From the NCBI GenBank assembly GCA_959607715.1, contig CAUHNN010000005.1, forward strand, positions 1 through 64,000: a DNA stretch of 64,000 bases, in the 5' to 3' direction. The position numbers and the translations under genes are program-made. Below are positions 55,744 to 64,000 of the stretch, piece by piece. How positions within the stretch are numbered: the first letter of the stretch is position 1; the number at the start of each line of letters is the position of its first letter. Below the pieces are notes generated by a model. That model searched no databases, was not told where the DNA came from, and saw only the letters and a program-made list of their open reading frames with translations. Source of the DNA: an uncultured Eggerthella sp. Lineage in GTDB: Bacteria > Actinomycetota > Coriobacteriia > Coriobacteriales > Eggerthellaceae.

Positions 55744-56796
55744 ATGTCCCAAGAGCAAAACGGGCGCCCCGTGCCGTCGTCTGGCCCCGTGCCTCCCTAT
55801 CGCCGCGACACCGATGTCGGCTATGAGCCCTATCAGGCTCACGCTCCGGCGAAGAAGAGTCGCGGATGGATCGTCGCCGTCGCCGTCGCCGTCGCCTGCT
55901 GCTTCCTTGTCATCGGGGGCTTGTGGTCCTGCTCGTCGACCCTTATGTCGGCTGTCGGCTCTTCGTCGGGCGCTCTCGCGGTGACGAGCGATTCGGTCGG
56001 CGTCATCGATATCGACGGAGAGATCCAGTACGACGGATCGACCTGCAGCCCCGAGGGGCTTAAGGAGCAGCTCGATCTCGCTGCGGACAATCCTCGCATC
56101 GTCGCCGTGGTGCTGCGCGTGAACTCCGGCGGAGGAACCGCTACGGCGGGGGAAGAGATGAGCACCTACGTCAAGCAGTTCCGCGAGCAAACGGGTAAGC
56201 CCGTCGTCGTGTCGAGCGCCTCGATCAACGCGAGCGCTGCATACGAGATATCGAGCCAGGCCGACTACATCTTCACCGCGAAGACGACCGCCATCGGGGC
56301 CATCGGCACCGCTTTGCAGCTTACCGATTACAGCGAACTGCTCGATATGCTTGGTATCTCCATCGAGAACATCACCTCGTCAGAGAGCAAGGATTCGTCC
56401 TACGGAACGCGCTCCCTCACTGAGGAAGAGCGTGCGTACTATCAGAATCAAGTCGACGCGATCAACGAGGTGTTCCTCGATTTCGTTTCCGAGGGTCGTG
56501 GCATGGACCGTGCTGATGTCGAGAAGCTCGCTACCGGCATGACCTTCACCGGCGAGGAGGCCGTCGCCAACGGGCTGGCCGACGCCATCGGCACCGAGCA
56601 GGATGCTCTCGATTACGCCTCCGAGCTCGCCGGCGTCGACGCTTCGTCCGTCGAGTCGGTTTCTCTTTCCCCGGTATCGTCCGACGATCTTTCCTTGCTG
56701 CTCGACCTGATAGCTTCGGGCAAAAGCGACATCAACAGCGAAGAACTGGCTAACGCCATTGAGGAGTTGAGTGAACATGGCGCATTCGCGCACTGA
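55744..56796 (+). CDS. sppA: Signal peptide peptidase SppA (36 kDa type)
   Basis: A 350-residue membrane-anchored serine protease that degrades left-over signal peptides. One membrane helix spans about 40-62. S164 in INASAAYEIS and K216 in SKDSSYGTRSLTEEE are the Ser/Lys dyad; the 52-residue spacing equals that of Bacillus SppA (S147/K199). GAGGAGGG precedes the ATG at 55744. It overlaps metG by 20 bases. Confidence 0.92.
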   Translation: MSQEQNGRPVPSSGPVPPYRRDTDVGYEPYQAHAPAKKSRGWIVAVAVAVACCFLVIGGLWSCSSTLMSAVGSSSGALAVTSDSVGVIDIDGEIQYDGSTCSPEGLKEQLDLAADNPRIVAVVLRVNSGGGTATAGEEMSTYVKQFREQTGKPVVVSSASINASAAYEISSQADYIFTAKTTAIGAIGTALQLTDYSELLDMLGISIENITSSESKDSSYGTRSLTEEERAYYQNQVDAINEVFLDFVSEGRGMDRADVEKLATGMTFTGEEAVANGLADAIGTEQDALDYASELAGVDASSVESVSLSPVSSDDLSLLLDLIASGKSDINSEELANAIEELSEHGAFAH

Positions 56797-58810
56797 ACAT
56801 GAGGCCATCGTCTGGCCCAAACGCGCCGTCGTGACCGCGGGCATGCCGTACGGCAACAAAGCCCTTCATTTCGGCCATGTCGGCGGCGTTTTCGTCCCCG
56901 CCGATTGCTACGCCCGCTTCCTGCGCGACCGCATCGGGGCCGATAACGTCATTTTCGTTTCGGGAACCGACTGCTTCGGTTCCCCCATCGAGGAGGGATA
57001 CCGCAAGGAGGTCGAGTCCGGCTCCTTCGAAGGGACCATCGAGGACTACGTCAAGCGCAACCACGATCGCCAGAAGGCGACGCTCGACGCCTACGACATC
57101 AGCCTCGACGTGTATGAGGGCAGCGGTCTGGGCCATTGCGGCGAGGTGCATCGCGTCGTCTCCGCCGACCTCATCGAGCGCTTGAGGGAAAAGGGATATC
57201 TTCACCTCGAGAGCACGCTGCAGTTTTACGACGTCGAGGAGCAGATGTTCCTGAACGGTCGTCAGGTCGTCGGCCATTGCCCCGTGCAGGGATGCAAGAG
57301 CGAGAAGGCCTACGCCGACGAGTGCGATCTGGGCCATCAGTTCGACCCGGTGGATCTCATCAAGCCGATCTCGTCGGTGTCCGGCACCGTTCCCGAGATG
57401 CGCGAAGTGAAGAACTGGTATTTCGACCTGCCGGGCTTCGCCTCGGTTGTCCGCGACAACGCCCGCGCCCTCGAGGACGATCCGCAGATCCGCCCGATCG
57501 TCACCAAGACCATCGAGGAATTCCTCGTCGCTCCCATCATCTACATCAAAGCCGAGCTCCAGGGGGAATACGACAAGATCGCCTCCGAGCTCCCTGCCCA
57601 CGTCCATCGCGATCCTGAAAAGGGCAAGCAGAGCTTCGAAATCGAGTTCGAGACCGTCGCCGAGCGCGATCGCGCGCGCGAGATCCTGAGCGCTGCGGGG
57701 ATTCGTTTCCGCACGGGCAAGGCGCTCGTGCCGTTCCGCATTTCCGGCAACGCCGATTGGGGCGTCCCCGTTCCCCCGATGGAGGGGATCGACGGTTTGA
57801 CGGTGTGGTGTTGGCCTGAGAGCCTGTGGGCTCCCTTGTCCTTCACCATGGCGCGCAACGACGAGCGTGGCTTGTCGCGCTCCCTGTGGCGCTCTTTCTG
57901 GTGCGATCGCGATGCGAGGGTCTACCAGTTCATCGGCCAGGATAACCTGTATTTCTACGGCGTTGCCCAGCCTGCGCTTTTCGCCGCGCTCCAGGACGGC
58001 GACGACCCGAAGGCCGACGCGCCGCAGGGAGAGCTTCAGCAGACGCGCCTCATCGCCAATCACCATATTCTTTTCGGCGACAAGAAGGCGTCCTCTTCCG
58101 GCGCGGTCAAGCCTCCCTCGGCAGACGAGCTGCTCGAGCACTACACCGCCGAGCAACTGCGCGCCCATTTCCTGGCGCTCGCCCTCGATCAGAAGTCCGT
58201 CGGCTTCAAGCCGAAGGTTTTCGAGCAGGACCCCGCAAAGCGCGACGACCCGCGCGTTGCCGATCCTGCCCTTAAAGAGGGCGCGCTTTTGACGAAGGTC
58301 TTCAACCGCCTCGGGCGCAGCTGCCTCTACGAAGCGGCGAACAACTTCGATTGCTACATGCCCCTGGGCTCCGTTTCCCGGGAGGTTCTTTCCCGCACGC
58401 GCACGACCATGCGCTCCTACGAGGAGATGATGTATCGCGTCGATCTCCACTCCGTCATGGCGCTCATGGACGAGTTCATCAGATACGCGAACAAGTACTG
58501 GTCGAGCGGCATCCGCGAAGCGGAGGGCGAAGGGGACGACCAGCGCCGTCGTCAAGTGCTCGTCGATTCCTTCTACCTGCTTCGCATCGCGTGCCTGCTC
58601 ATGCATCCGATCGTTCCTTCCGGCACGGAGAAGATCTGCGATTACCTGAATTTCGAGTTCGACGAGTTCTTCAGCTGGAATTACGATTTCGACAGCATGG
58701 AGGAGCTCTGCGGCGCCGCCGAGCTCGAAGAGGGTCGTCATCGTGTTCGCGAGCTTCCTCCCCGCACCGACTTCTTCAAGTTCCACCCCTCTCAGGTGAA
58801 GGGAAAGTAG
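56777..58810 (+). CDS. metG: Methionyl-tRNA synthetase-like class I enzyme with degenerate KMSKS
   Basis: A 677-residue class I synthetase. The HIGH motif is HFGH (31-34) after MPYGNKAL, and a Cys/His knuckle near 170-195 (CPVQGC, then CDLGH) fits the MetRS zinc loop. WCWPESLWAPLSF and QFIGQDNLYFYG are typical of MetRS. The KMSKS loop reads KKASS (436-440) in FGDKKASSSGAVKPP, keeping one lysine but losing the usual Met and second Lys. The anticodon-domain helices follow and no C-terminal tRNA-binding domain is seen. GAGGAG lies upstream of 56777. I call it MetRS; activity with altered KMSKS is expected but unproven. Confidence 0.85.
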   Translation: MAHSRTEHEAIVWPKRAVVTAGMPYGNKALHFGHVGGVFVPADCYARFLRDRIGADNVIFVSGTDCFGSPIEEGYRKEVESGSFEGTIEDYVKRNHDRQKATLDAYDISLDVYEGSGLGHCGEVHRVVSADLIERLREKGYLHLESTLQFYDVEEQMFLNGRQVVGHCPVQGCKSEKAYADECDLGHQFDPVDLIKPISSVSGTVPEMREVKNWYFDLPGFASVVRDNARALEDDPQIRPIVTKTIEEFLVAPIIYIKAELQGEYDKIASELPAHVHRDPEKGKQSFEIEFETVAERDRAREILSAAGIRFRTGKALVPFRISGNADWGVPVPPMEGIDGLTVWCWPESLWAPLSFTMARNDERGLSRSLWRSFWCDRDARVYQFIGQDNLYFYGVAQPALFAALQDGDDPKADAPQGELQQTRLIANHHILFGDKKASSSGAVKPPSADELLEHYTAEQLRAHFLALALDQKSVGFKPKVFEQDPAKRDDPRVADPALKEGALLTKVFNRLGRSCLYEAANNFDCYMPLGSVSREVLSRTRTTMRSYEEMMYRVDLHSVMALMDEFIRYANKYWSSGIREAEGEGDDQRRRQVLVDSFYLLRIACLLMHPIVPSGTEKICDYLNFEFDEFFSWNYDFDSMEELCGAAELEEGRHRVRELPPRTDFFKFHPSQVKGK

Positions 58811-58858
58811 GATTGTGGTGATCTGAGGCGTTGCCCTTCCCATATTCGTCCGATGTGA

Positions 58859-58916
58859 TAAACTAGCAAAGCTTGTCTCGCCTTGGTCGGAAACCAAGGC
58901 TTAGTGAGGAGAACCA
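58859..58916 (+). promoter_or_regulatory. rpmE promoter and structured leader
   Basis: TAAACT at 58859-58864 may be the -10. GCCTTGGT and ACCAAGGC (58880-58900) form a perfect 8-bp hairpin around CGGAA, ending only 4 bases before the GTGAGGAG ribosome site. Ribosomal L31 genes often carry autoregulatory leaders, and leaders of this kind have been proposed in Coriobacteria. Binding of L31 to this hairpin is inference. Confidence 0.5.
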
Positions 58917-59372
58917 ATGAAGAACGAAATCCATCCCGAGTACGTTGACTGCACGGTCACCTGCACCTGCGGCAACACCTTCCAGACCCGCTCCACGAAG
59001 TCTGAGATCCGCGTCGACATCTGCAACGCATGCCATCCCTTCTTCACCGGCACTCAGAAGCTGATCGACTCCGGTGGACGCGTCCAGCGCTTCGCCAACA
59101 AGTTCGGCGCCGCAACCGAGACGGTTGCCGCCCGCGAGGCCGCTAAGAAGGCAGAGCGCGCTGCTGCCGCCGAGGCCGCCGAGGCCGCTAAGAAGGCCGA
59201 GCGCGAGGCCAAGGCCGCCGCTAAGGCTGCCCGTGCCGCCGAGTTCGCCAAGAAGGCTGAAGCAGAAGCCGCTAAGGCCGCTGCCGCCGAGGCCGAGGCT
59301 GCCGAGGAAGCAACCGAAGCCGTTGCCGAGGAAGCTGTTTCCGAAGAGGCTACCGAGGCTAGTGCCGAGTAG
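58917..59372 (+). CDS. rpmE: Ribosomal protein L31 with long Ala/Glu/Lys tail
   Basis: A 151-residue protein. Residues 1-64 are a complete zinc-type L31 ([40 protein letters not shown]) with C16, C18, C36 and C39 as likely ligands. Residues 65-151 are almost only Ala, Glu and Lys/Arg, first mixed-charge helix-like, then acidic. Usual L31 proteins stop near residue 70. The codons run in frame with no stop, so the tail is real if the gene is read through. L31 bridges the ribosomal subunits. GAGGAG precedes the ATG. Confidence 0.93.
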   Translation: MKNEIHPEYVDCTVTCTCGNTFQTRSTKSEIRVDICNACHPFFTGTQKLIDSGGRVQRFANKFGAATETVAAREAAKKAERAAAAEAAEAAKKAEREAKAAAKAARAAEFAKKAEAEAAKAAAAEAEAAEEATEAVAEEAVSEEATEASAE

Positions 59373-59391
59373 TCGTATCCTTTCGGGATCG

Positions 59392-59425
59392 AAGGGCGCT
59401 TGCGTAAGGAAGGCGCCCTTTTTTA
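59392..59425 (+). terminator. Terminator after rpmE
   Basis: AAGGGCGC and GCGCCCTT pair around a 13-base loop and are followed by a run of T (TTTTTTA). Confidence 0.88.
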
Positions 59426-59512
59426 TTTGTTTGCCCAGGGTAGGCGAGGGCGGTATCCTGAAAATCGCTTACGAAAGCGAAAGCCCGACCATGTTCCAGA
59501 GAAAGGGAGCCC

Positions 59513-60169
59513 ATGATCGATAAGTCTGCATTCCGCGCATTGAGCTACGGCCTCTACATCGTCTCGTCCGAGGCGGAGGGCAGAAAGGCTGGATGCGTCG
59601 TCAATACGTTCGCCCAGGTGACGTCCAGTCCTGCTCAGGTGAGCGTCGCCCTCAACAAGGAAAACGCCACGACGTCGGTGATCGACGAGCGAGGAGCGTT
59701 CGAGGTCTGCGTCCTCGACGAGTCGGCGACGATGGAGCTGATCGGGGGCTTCGGCTTCCACTCCAGCAAGGACGCCGACAAGTTCGCCGGGGTTTCCTCG
59801 GCTGTTTCCGAGCGGGGGCTGCCCTACGTCACCGAGCACGTCTGCGCCCATTTCTCGGTGAAGGTTTCCCAACGCATCGATGTGGGCAGCCATGTGCTGT
59901 TCATCGGCGAAGTCGTCTCCTGCGAGACCCTCGGTCAGGAAAAGCCGATGACCTACGCCTTTTACCACGAGGTGAAGGGGGGAACGACCCCTCCGAAGGC
60001 CTCGAGCTACAACGGGCCGGCCGTTTCTGCTCCGAGCAAGGCGGCTGCACGTGTGGCGTGGCGCTGCAAGGTATGCGGGCATATCGAGTACGTCGATGAG
60101 CTTCCCGACGACTTCACCTGTCCTCTGTGCGGCGTGGGCAAGGATATGTTCGAGCGCATCGAGCTGTGA
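59513..60169 (+). CDS. Flavin reductase-like domain fused to rubredoxin
   Basis: A 218-residue redox protein. Residues 1-160 match the FMN-binding flavin reductase domain (FRALSYGLYIVSS, GCVVNTFAQVTSSPAQVSVALN, HFSVKVSQRI). Residues 180-218 are a rubredoxin with C185, C188, C203 and C206 (CKVCG, CPLCGVGK). This is the layout of the high-molecular-weight rubredoxin of Moorella, which passes electrons from NADH to a flavodiiron oxygen or NO reductase. No such reductase is adjacent. AAGGGAG precedes the ATG. It forms a single-gene unit between two terminators. Confidence 0.9.
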   Translation: MIDKSAFRALSYGLYIVSSEAEGRKAGCVVNTFAQVTSSPAQVSVALNKENATTSVIDERGAFEVCVLDESATMELIGGFGFHSSKDADKFAGVSSAVSERGLPYVTEHVCAHFSVKVSQRIDVGSHVLFIGEVVSCETLGQEKPMTYAFYHEVKGGTTPPKASSYNGPAVSAPSKAAARVAWRCKVCGHIEYVDELPDDFTCPLCGVGKDMFERIEL

Positions 60170-60190
60170 GCGTTGAGGCGCCGTTTGGCA

Positions 60191-60215
60191 GGGCCCGGTT
60201 CGCCGGGCCCTTTTG
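60191..60215 (+). terminator. Terminator after the flavin reductase-rubredoxin gene
   Basis: GGGCCCGG and CCGGGCCC pair around a TTCG tetraloop-like CG and are followed by TTTT. Confidence 0.85.
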
Positions 60216-60303
60216 CGTTCGCGTGGTGATTTAGCTTGGTCGCGGTCCCGTACGGGCCCTAAGCGTCCTTTTCGGTATGATACCTGCAGAAGAAAGGAGA
60301 CCC

Positions 60304-60984
60304 ATGAACGTCGAACTGCTTCAATACCCCGAGGATCCCGAGCGCGCCGTGGCGACGGCCGCCCGTCTTTGCTATGCGCCCATCGGCGCGAAAGAGCTTA
60401 AGGAAACGATGAGCGAAGAGCGCATCAGAAGCGTTCTGTCCACCATCATGAAGTCCGGCCACTTCTCCACGCTCGAGCACGTTTCCTATACCTTTGCCAT
60501 CGATGGGGTGTCGCGCGCCCTGACCCATCAGCTCGTGCGCCATCGCCTTGCGAGCTTCAATCAGCAATCCCAGCGCTACGTCGCCTTCACCGACGGCGTC
60601 GACGTCGTGAAGCCCGATTCCGTTTCTTCTTGCGAGGAAACGTCGCGCATCTTCGACGAGGCCATCGATGCGGTCGTCGAAGCGTACGGCAAGCTCCTCG
60701 ATGCCGGGGTTCCCGCCGAAGACGCACGCTATCTTCTCCCGAACGCCGCGGAGACGAAGATCGTCGTCACGATGAACATTCGCGAGCTGCTTCACTTCTT
60801 CAGCCTGCGTTGCTGCAACCGCGCTCAGTGGGAGATCCGCGAGCTGGCCCATCGCATGCTCGAGCTCGTGCGCCCTACGGCTCCCTATATCTTCATGGAT
60901 GCGGGGGCTTCTTGCGTGCGGGGCGCGTGCACGGAAGGGAAGATGACCTGCGGAAATCCTTATCCGAAAGTGACGAGGGACTAG
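60304..60984 (+). CDS. thyX: Flavin-dependent thymidylate synthase ThyX
   Basis: A 226-residue FAD enzyme that makes dTMP with methylenetetrahydrofolate and NADPH. The diagnostic RHRLASFNQQSQRY carries the RHRxxSxNxxSxR motif. STLEHVSYTF and RELLHFFSLRCCNRAQWEIR are further conserved blocks. AAAGGAG lies before the ATG at 60304. It is upstream of a DUF1385 gene. ThyX is common in Actinobacteria and anaerobes that lack ThyA. Confidence 0.96.
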   Translation: MNVELLQYPEDPERAVATAARLCYAPIGAKELKETMSEERIRSVLSTIMKSGHFSTLEHVSYTFAIDGVSRALTHQLVRHRLASFNQQSQRYVAFTDGVDVVKPDSVSSCEETSRIFDEAIDAVVEAYGKLLDAGVPAEDARYLLPNAAETKIVVTMNIRELLHFFSLRCCNRAQWEIRELAHRMLELVRPTAPYIFMDAGASCVRGACTEGKMTCGNPYPKVTRD

Positions 60985-60991
60985 ATAACCG

Positions 60992-62023
60992 ATGACTCGG
61001 GACGGCGAAGTCAAGAGGGCGTTCACCGAAGACGGCCCCCATCGCACGCATATCGGGGGCCAGGCCCTTATCGAGGGCGTCATGATGCGCGGTTCGCGCT
61101 CGTGGGCCGTCGCCGTGCGCGAACCCGACGGGCATCTGCACGTTGAGGATCACCCCCTCTCGTCGAAGGGGGGCCGTCCTGCGTGGCTGTCGTGGCCGCT
61201 CGTGCGCGGCTGCGTTGCCTTCGTCGACTCCCTGGCCCTTGGGTTCAAGGCCCTCGAGATAGCCGCGAACCACGCGTATGCCGATGACGAGTCGCAGGGC
61301 TCCGGCGACTGTGCCGACGGTGGGCCCCAGGCGCAACAAGACGGCGATTCGTCGGGGGAGGAGCCGGCCTTCGGGAAGGGCGAGATGGCCCTTTCCCTCG
61401 TCCTCGGGATCTCCCTCGGGGTGTTTCTCTTCGTTTTCGCCCCCGCCTTCATCTCGAATCTGCTTGTCGGGTCCTACGAGAACAGCCCGCTTGCCTGGAA
61501 CGTCGTCGATGGCGTTGTCCGCATCGCGGTGTTCGTCTTCTATGTGTGGCTGATCGGCCGGATGAAGGACATCAAGCGCATGTTTTGCTACCACGGCGCC
61601 GAGCACAAGGTCATCCATTGCTACGAGCACGGCTTGGCGCTCACCCCGGAAAACACCCGTCGGTTCCCGCGGTTCCACGTGCGCTGCGGCACGGCGTTTC
61701 TGATCATGGTCATGGTGATCGCCATCCTCGTCTACACCGTCGTCCCCCTCGACGCCCTTATCGCCGCATGGGGCTTGGGCCAGGCGGCTTCATTCGCGCT
61801 CCTCGTCGTCGTGCGCATCGCCCTCATCCCCCTGATCGCCGGGTTGTCCTACGAGATCACCGTCAAATGGGCGGGTTCGCGCCCCGACAACCCGCTTGTG
61901 CGCATCGTGCTTTGGCCGGGGATGCAGATGCAGCGGCTCACCACGCACGAGCCCGACGATTCTATGCTCGACGCCGCCGCTGCGGCCATGGAGTCCGTGA
62001 TACGCAGCGAGCGTCCGTCTTGA
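60992..62023 (+). CDS. DUF1385 membrane protein (YqhQ-like)
   Basis: A 343-residue protein whose start, GGQALIEGVMMRGSRSWAVAVR, and the CYHGAEHKVIHCYEHG block define DUF1385. Four hydrophobic segments follow (about 130-155, 165-190, 230-255, 260-290). The His/Glu/Cys-rich block could bind metal, but no reaction is established. It lies 7 bases after thyX and has a weak ribosome site. In many Gram-positives it precedes prfA-prmC; here topA follows. Confidence 0.88.
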   Translation: MTRDGEVKRAFTEDGPHRTHIGGQALIEGVMMRGSRSWAVAVREPDGHLHVEDHPLSSKGGRPAWLSWPLVRGCVAFVDSLALGFKALEIAANHAYADDESQGSGDCADGGPQAQQDGDSSGEEPAFGKGEMALSLVLGISLGVFLFVFAPAFISNLLVGSYENSPLAWNVVDGVVRIAVFVFYVWLIGRMKDIKRMFCYHGAEHKVIHCYEHGLALTPENTRRFPRFHVRCGTAFLIMVMVIAILVYTVVPLDALIAAWGLGQAASFALLVVVRIALIPLIAGLSYEITVKWAGSRPDNPLVRIVLWPGMQMQRLTTHEPDDSMLDAAAAAMESVIRSERPS

Positions 62024-62208
62024 TGCGTTTGCGCTGCGTTTCCAACCTTTCGTGTATCCTGTACGATGTTTGCCGCTCGCTCCACGCATATGCCCTGGGG
62101 CGTGCAGCTTATCCCCGCACACGTTAAACGAACGAGATCGGGGTCATTCGTGTGAGCGATATCGCCGTTTTGCGCGAGGGGGCGCAAGGCGAAGACAGGA
62201 GGCACCGC

Positions 62209-64000
62209 GTGAAGCTGGTTGTCACAGAGAAGAACGATGCGGCTCAGAAGATCGCTGATCTGCTCGGCGCGACGAAGCCCAAGGCCGATAAAGTGTATTC
62301 GACGCCGGTGTACCGTTTCACCGTCAAAGGAGAGGAATGGGTCACCATCGGCCTGCGCGGTCACATTCTCGAGCCCGATTTCGCAACGGCGCTCGTCTAC
62401 AAGAAGCGCGGAGGATGGCGCGGCGTGACCGCCGACGGGGAAGTGCTCGAGGCCGACCTGCCCGCCGACCTGCCTCGTCCTCCCTTCAAAAAGAAAAAGC
62501 CCTTCACCGAAGATGGGGTCGAGCTCAAGGCTTGGAAGATGGAAGCCCTGCCTTATCTCGTCTACGCGCCCATCGAGAAGCGCCCTAAGGAAAAGGACAT
62601 CATCCGTTCCCTCAAAAACCTCGCGAAGAAGGCGGACTCCATCGTCATCGCGACCGACTTCGACCGCGAGGGAGAGCTCATCGGCTCCGACGCGCTGTCC
62701 TGCATCCAGGAAGTCAACGACACCGCGCCGGTGTCCCGCGCGCGCTATTCCGCCTTCACGAAGGAAGAGATCACGCACGCCTTCGATAACCTGACCGTGC
62801 TCGACGTGAACCTGGCGAGTGCAGGCGCTTCCCGTCAGGACATCGACCTGATCTGGGGTGCGGTTCTCACCCGTTATCTGACCCTCGTGAAGTTCGCCGG
62901 ATACGGCAACGTGAGGTCATCCGGTCGCGTTCAGACCCCGACGCTTGCCCTCATCGTCGCACGCGAACGTGAGCGTCTTGCGTTCGTCCCCGAGGATTAT
63001 TGGGTCATCAAGGGCGCTTTCGGGCAGGATCCCGACACCTTCGTCGCCCCCCATGTGACGGCGCGCTTCAAGAGCGAGGAAGAAGCCCAGAGGGTGATGG
63101 CCAACGTGGAGGGTTCGTCGAGCGCCCAGGTCTCTTCCATCGTCAAGCGCAAGCGCACGGTCGCCCCACCCGTTCCGTTCAACACCACGAGCCTGATGGC
63201 CGCCGCGTCGGCCGAGGGGCTTTCGCCGGCGCGCACCATGCGCTTGGCCGAGAGCCTCTACATGGACGGCTATATCAGCTACCCCCGCGTCGACAACACG
63301 GTGTACCCGTCTTCGCTCGATCTCGAGGAAACGGTGACGAAGATCATGGTGAATCCCGCGTATGCGCCGTATTGCAAAGAGCTGCTTGCCAAAGGCCCGC
63401 TTACGGCGACGCGCGGCAAGAAGGAGACGACCGACCATCCGCCGATCTACCCTACCGCCGCAGCCACTCCCGAAGACCTGCCGGCTCCGGAATTCAAGCT
63501 CTACAACCTCATCGTCCGCCGCTTCCTCGCTACTCTTTCCGCCCCCGCGGTCGTCGAGGGCACGAAGGTGACGCTCGATGTGGCGGGGGAGCCGTTCGTC
63601 GCGAAGGGCGACGTGCTCGTCGAGGCGGGGTTCCGCGCCATCTACCCGTACGGCCTGAAGAAAGACGAGCAGCTTCCCGTCTTGACCGAAGGCGAGACGA
63701 TCGCGTTCGGGGGCGCCACGTGCACCAAGAAGCAGACCGAGCCGCCGGCTCGCTACAGCCAGGGCAAGCTCATCCAGGAGATGGAGAAGCTCGGCCTGGG
63801 CACGAAATCGACGCGCCACTCCATCATCGAGCGCCTCTACACGGTCAAGTACATCCAGAACGACCCCATCGAGCCGTCCCAGCTCGGCATGGCGGTGTGC
63901 GACGCCCTCGATAAATTCGCGCCCCACATCACCCATTCCCAGATGACCGCCGAGCTCGAAGAGGAAATGGACAACATCGCCGAGGGGCAGAAGACCAAGG
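62209..64000 (+). CDS. topA: DNA topoisomerase I, archaeal-like type IA (partial, runs off the window)
   Basis: At least 597 residues with no stop before the window end. The Toprim domain has E7 in VVTEKNDAAQKIAD and ATDFDREGELIG; the nucleophile is Y358 in YISYPRVDNTVYP; the conserved SSGRVQTPTLALIV lies near 240. Reading YISYPR-x-DNTVYP rather than the bacterial YMRTDS, and GLRGHILEPDF near the start, both resemble archaeal TopA. It relaxes negative supercoils. The start is GTG 62209 with AGGAGG 6 bases before; an in-frame GTG at 62152 has no such site. The C-terminal zinc region is beyond the window. Confidence 0.9.
   Translation, partial: MKLVVTEKNDAAQKIADLLGATKPKADKVYSTPVYRFTVKGEEWVTIGLRGHILEPDFATALVYKKRGGWRGVTADGEVLEADLPADLPRPPFKKKKPFTEDGVELKAWKMEALPYLVYAPIEKRPKEKDIIRSLKNLAKKADSIVIATDFDREGELIGSDALSCIQEVNDTAPVSRARYSAFTKEEITHAFDNLTVLDVNLASAGASRQDIDLIWGAVLTRYLTLVKFAGYGNVRSSGRVQTPTLALIVARERERLAFVPEDYWVIKGAFGQDPDTFVAPHVTARFKSEEEAQRVMANVEGSSSAQVSSIVKRKRTVAPPVPFNTTSLMAAASAEGLSPARTMRLAESLYMDGYISYPRVDNTVYPSSLDLEETVTKIMVNPAYAPYCKELLAKGPLTATRGKKETTDHPPIYPTAAATPEDLPAPEFKLYNLIVRRFLATLSAPAVVEGTKVTLDVAGEPFVAKGDVLVEAGFRAIYPYGLKKDEQLPVLTEGETIAFGGATCTKKQTEPPARYSQGKLIQEMEKLGLGTKSTRHSIIERLYTVKYIQNDPIEPSQLGMAVCDALDKFAPHITHSQMTAELEEEMDNIAEGQKTK

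Noticed and set aside
56750..58897. 715-codon open frame on the minus strand over metG
   Set aside because: It is the antisense shadow of a high-GC gene: no ribosome site, no family resemblance, and metG on the other strand has clear motifs.
62152..62208. Earlier in-frame GTG start of topA
   Set aside because: It lacks a ribosome site and would add 19 residues before the conserved Toprim start; GTG 62209 has AGGAGG.

Overview
The window looks like chromosomal DNA of an anaerobic, high-GC Gram-positive bacterium of the class Coriobacteriia (Eggerthella/Slackia relatives most likely). The evidence is a complete dcw (division and cell wall) cluster with sepF and divIVA but no ftsA, a murE with the meso-diaminopimelate motif, thyX, a flavin reductase-rubredoxin fusion typical of anaerobes, an archaeal-style topoisomerase I, and an L31 protein with a long charged tail. 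The class is inferred from gene content and sequence style, not from a search.

Region 1 (1-10979) is accessory metabolism. A LysR regulator is followed by an SDR dehydrogenase, a zinc-type alcohol dehydrogenase, two consecutive class III (CaiB/BaiF) CoA-transferases and a CaiA-like acyl-CoA dehydrogenase. A second, paralogous LysR regulator follows, coupled to a FUSC-type membrane exporter. Strong hairpins separate most transcription units, and inverted repeats lie upstream of the first regulator, the SDR and the acyl-CoA dehydrogenase. The substrate is unknown; a CoA-activated hydroxy or aromatic acid is my inference. This is the best candidate for an undescribed system here.

Region 2 (10970-24597) is mixed. 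A leftward set holds capA, mtnA and an SDR. Then come a rightward lipoprotein combining a solute-binding module with a 5'-nucleotidase C-terminal-like module, map, leftward murJ, nadK, a UPF0371 protein, pyrG, xerD and a small membrane protein.

Region 3 (24864-45277) is the dcw cluster: mraZ-rsmH-ftsL-ftsI-murE-murF-mraY-murD-ftsW-murG-murC-murB-ftsQ-ftsZ-pgeF-yggS-sepF-yggT-divIVA. It makes the lipid-linked peptidoglycan precursor and the septal machinery. It has a visible promoter and possible MraZ boxes before mraZ, a hairpin between murG and murC, a 110-bp murB/ftsQ overlap and a separate promoter before ftsZ.

Region 4 (45301-64000) is housekeeping. It holds RNase P RNA (minus strand), thiN, a TPP riboswitch with thiC-thiD, cca (minus), recN-nfo, a small transaldolase-rho pair, sppA-metG, rpmE with a structured leader, the flavin reductase-rubredoxin, thyX, a DUF1385 membrane protein and the first 1.8 kb of topA, which runs off the end. 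I saw no tRNA, CRISPR array, insertion sequence or prophage.
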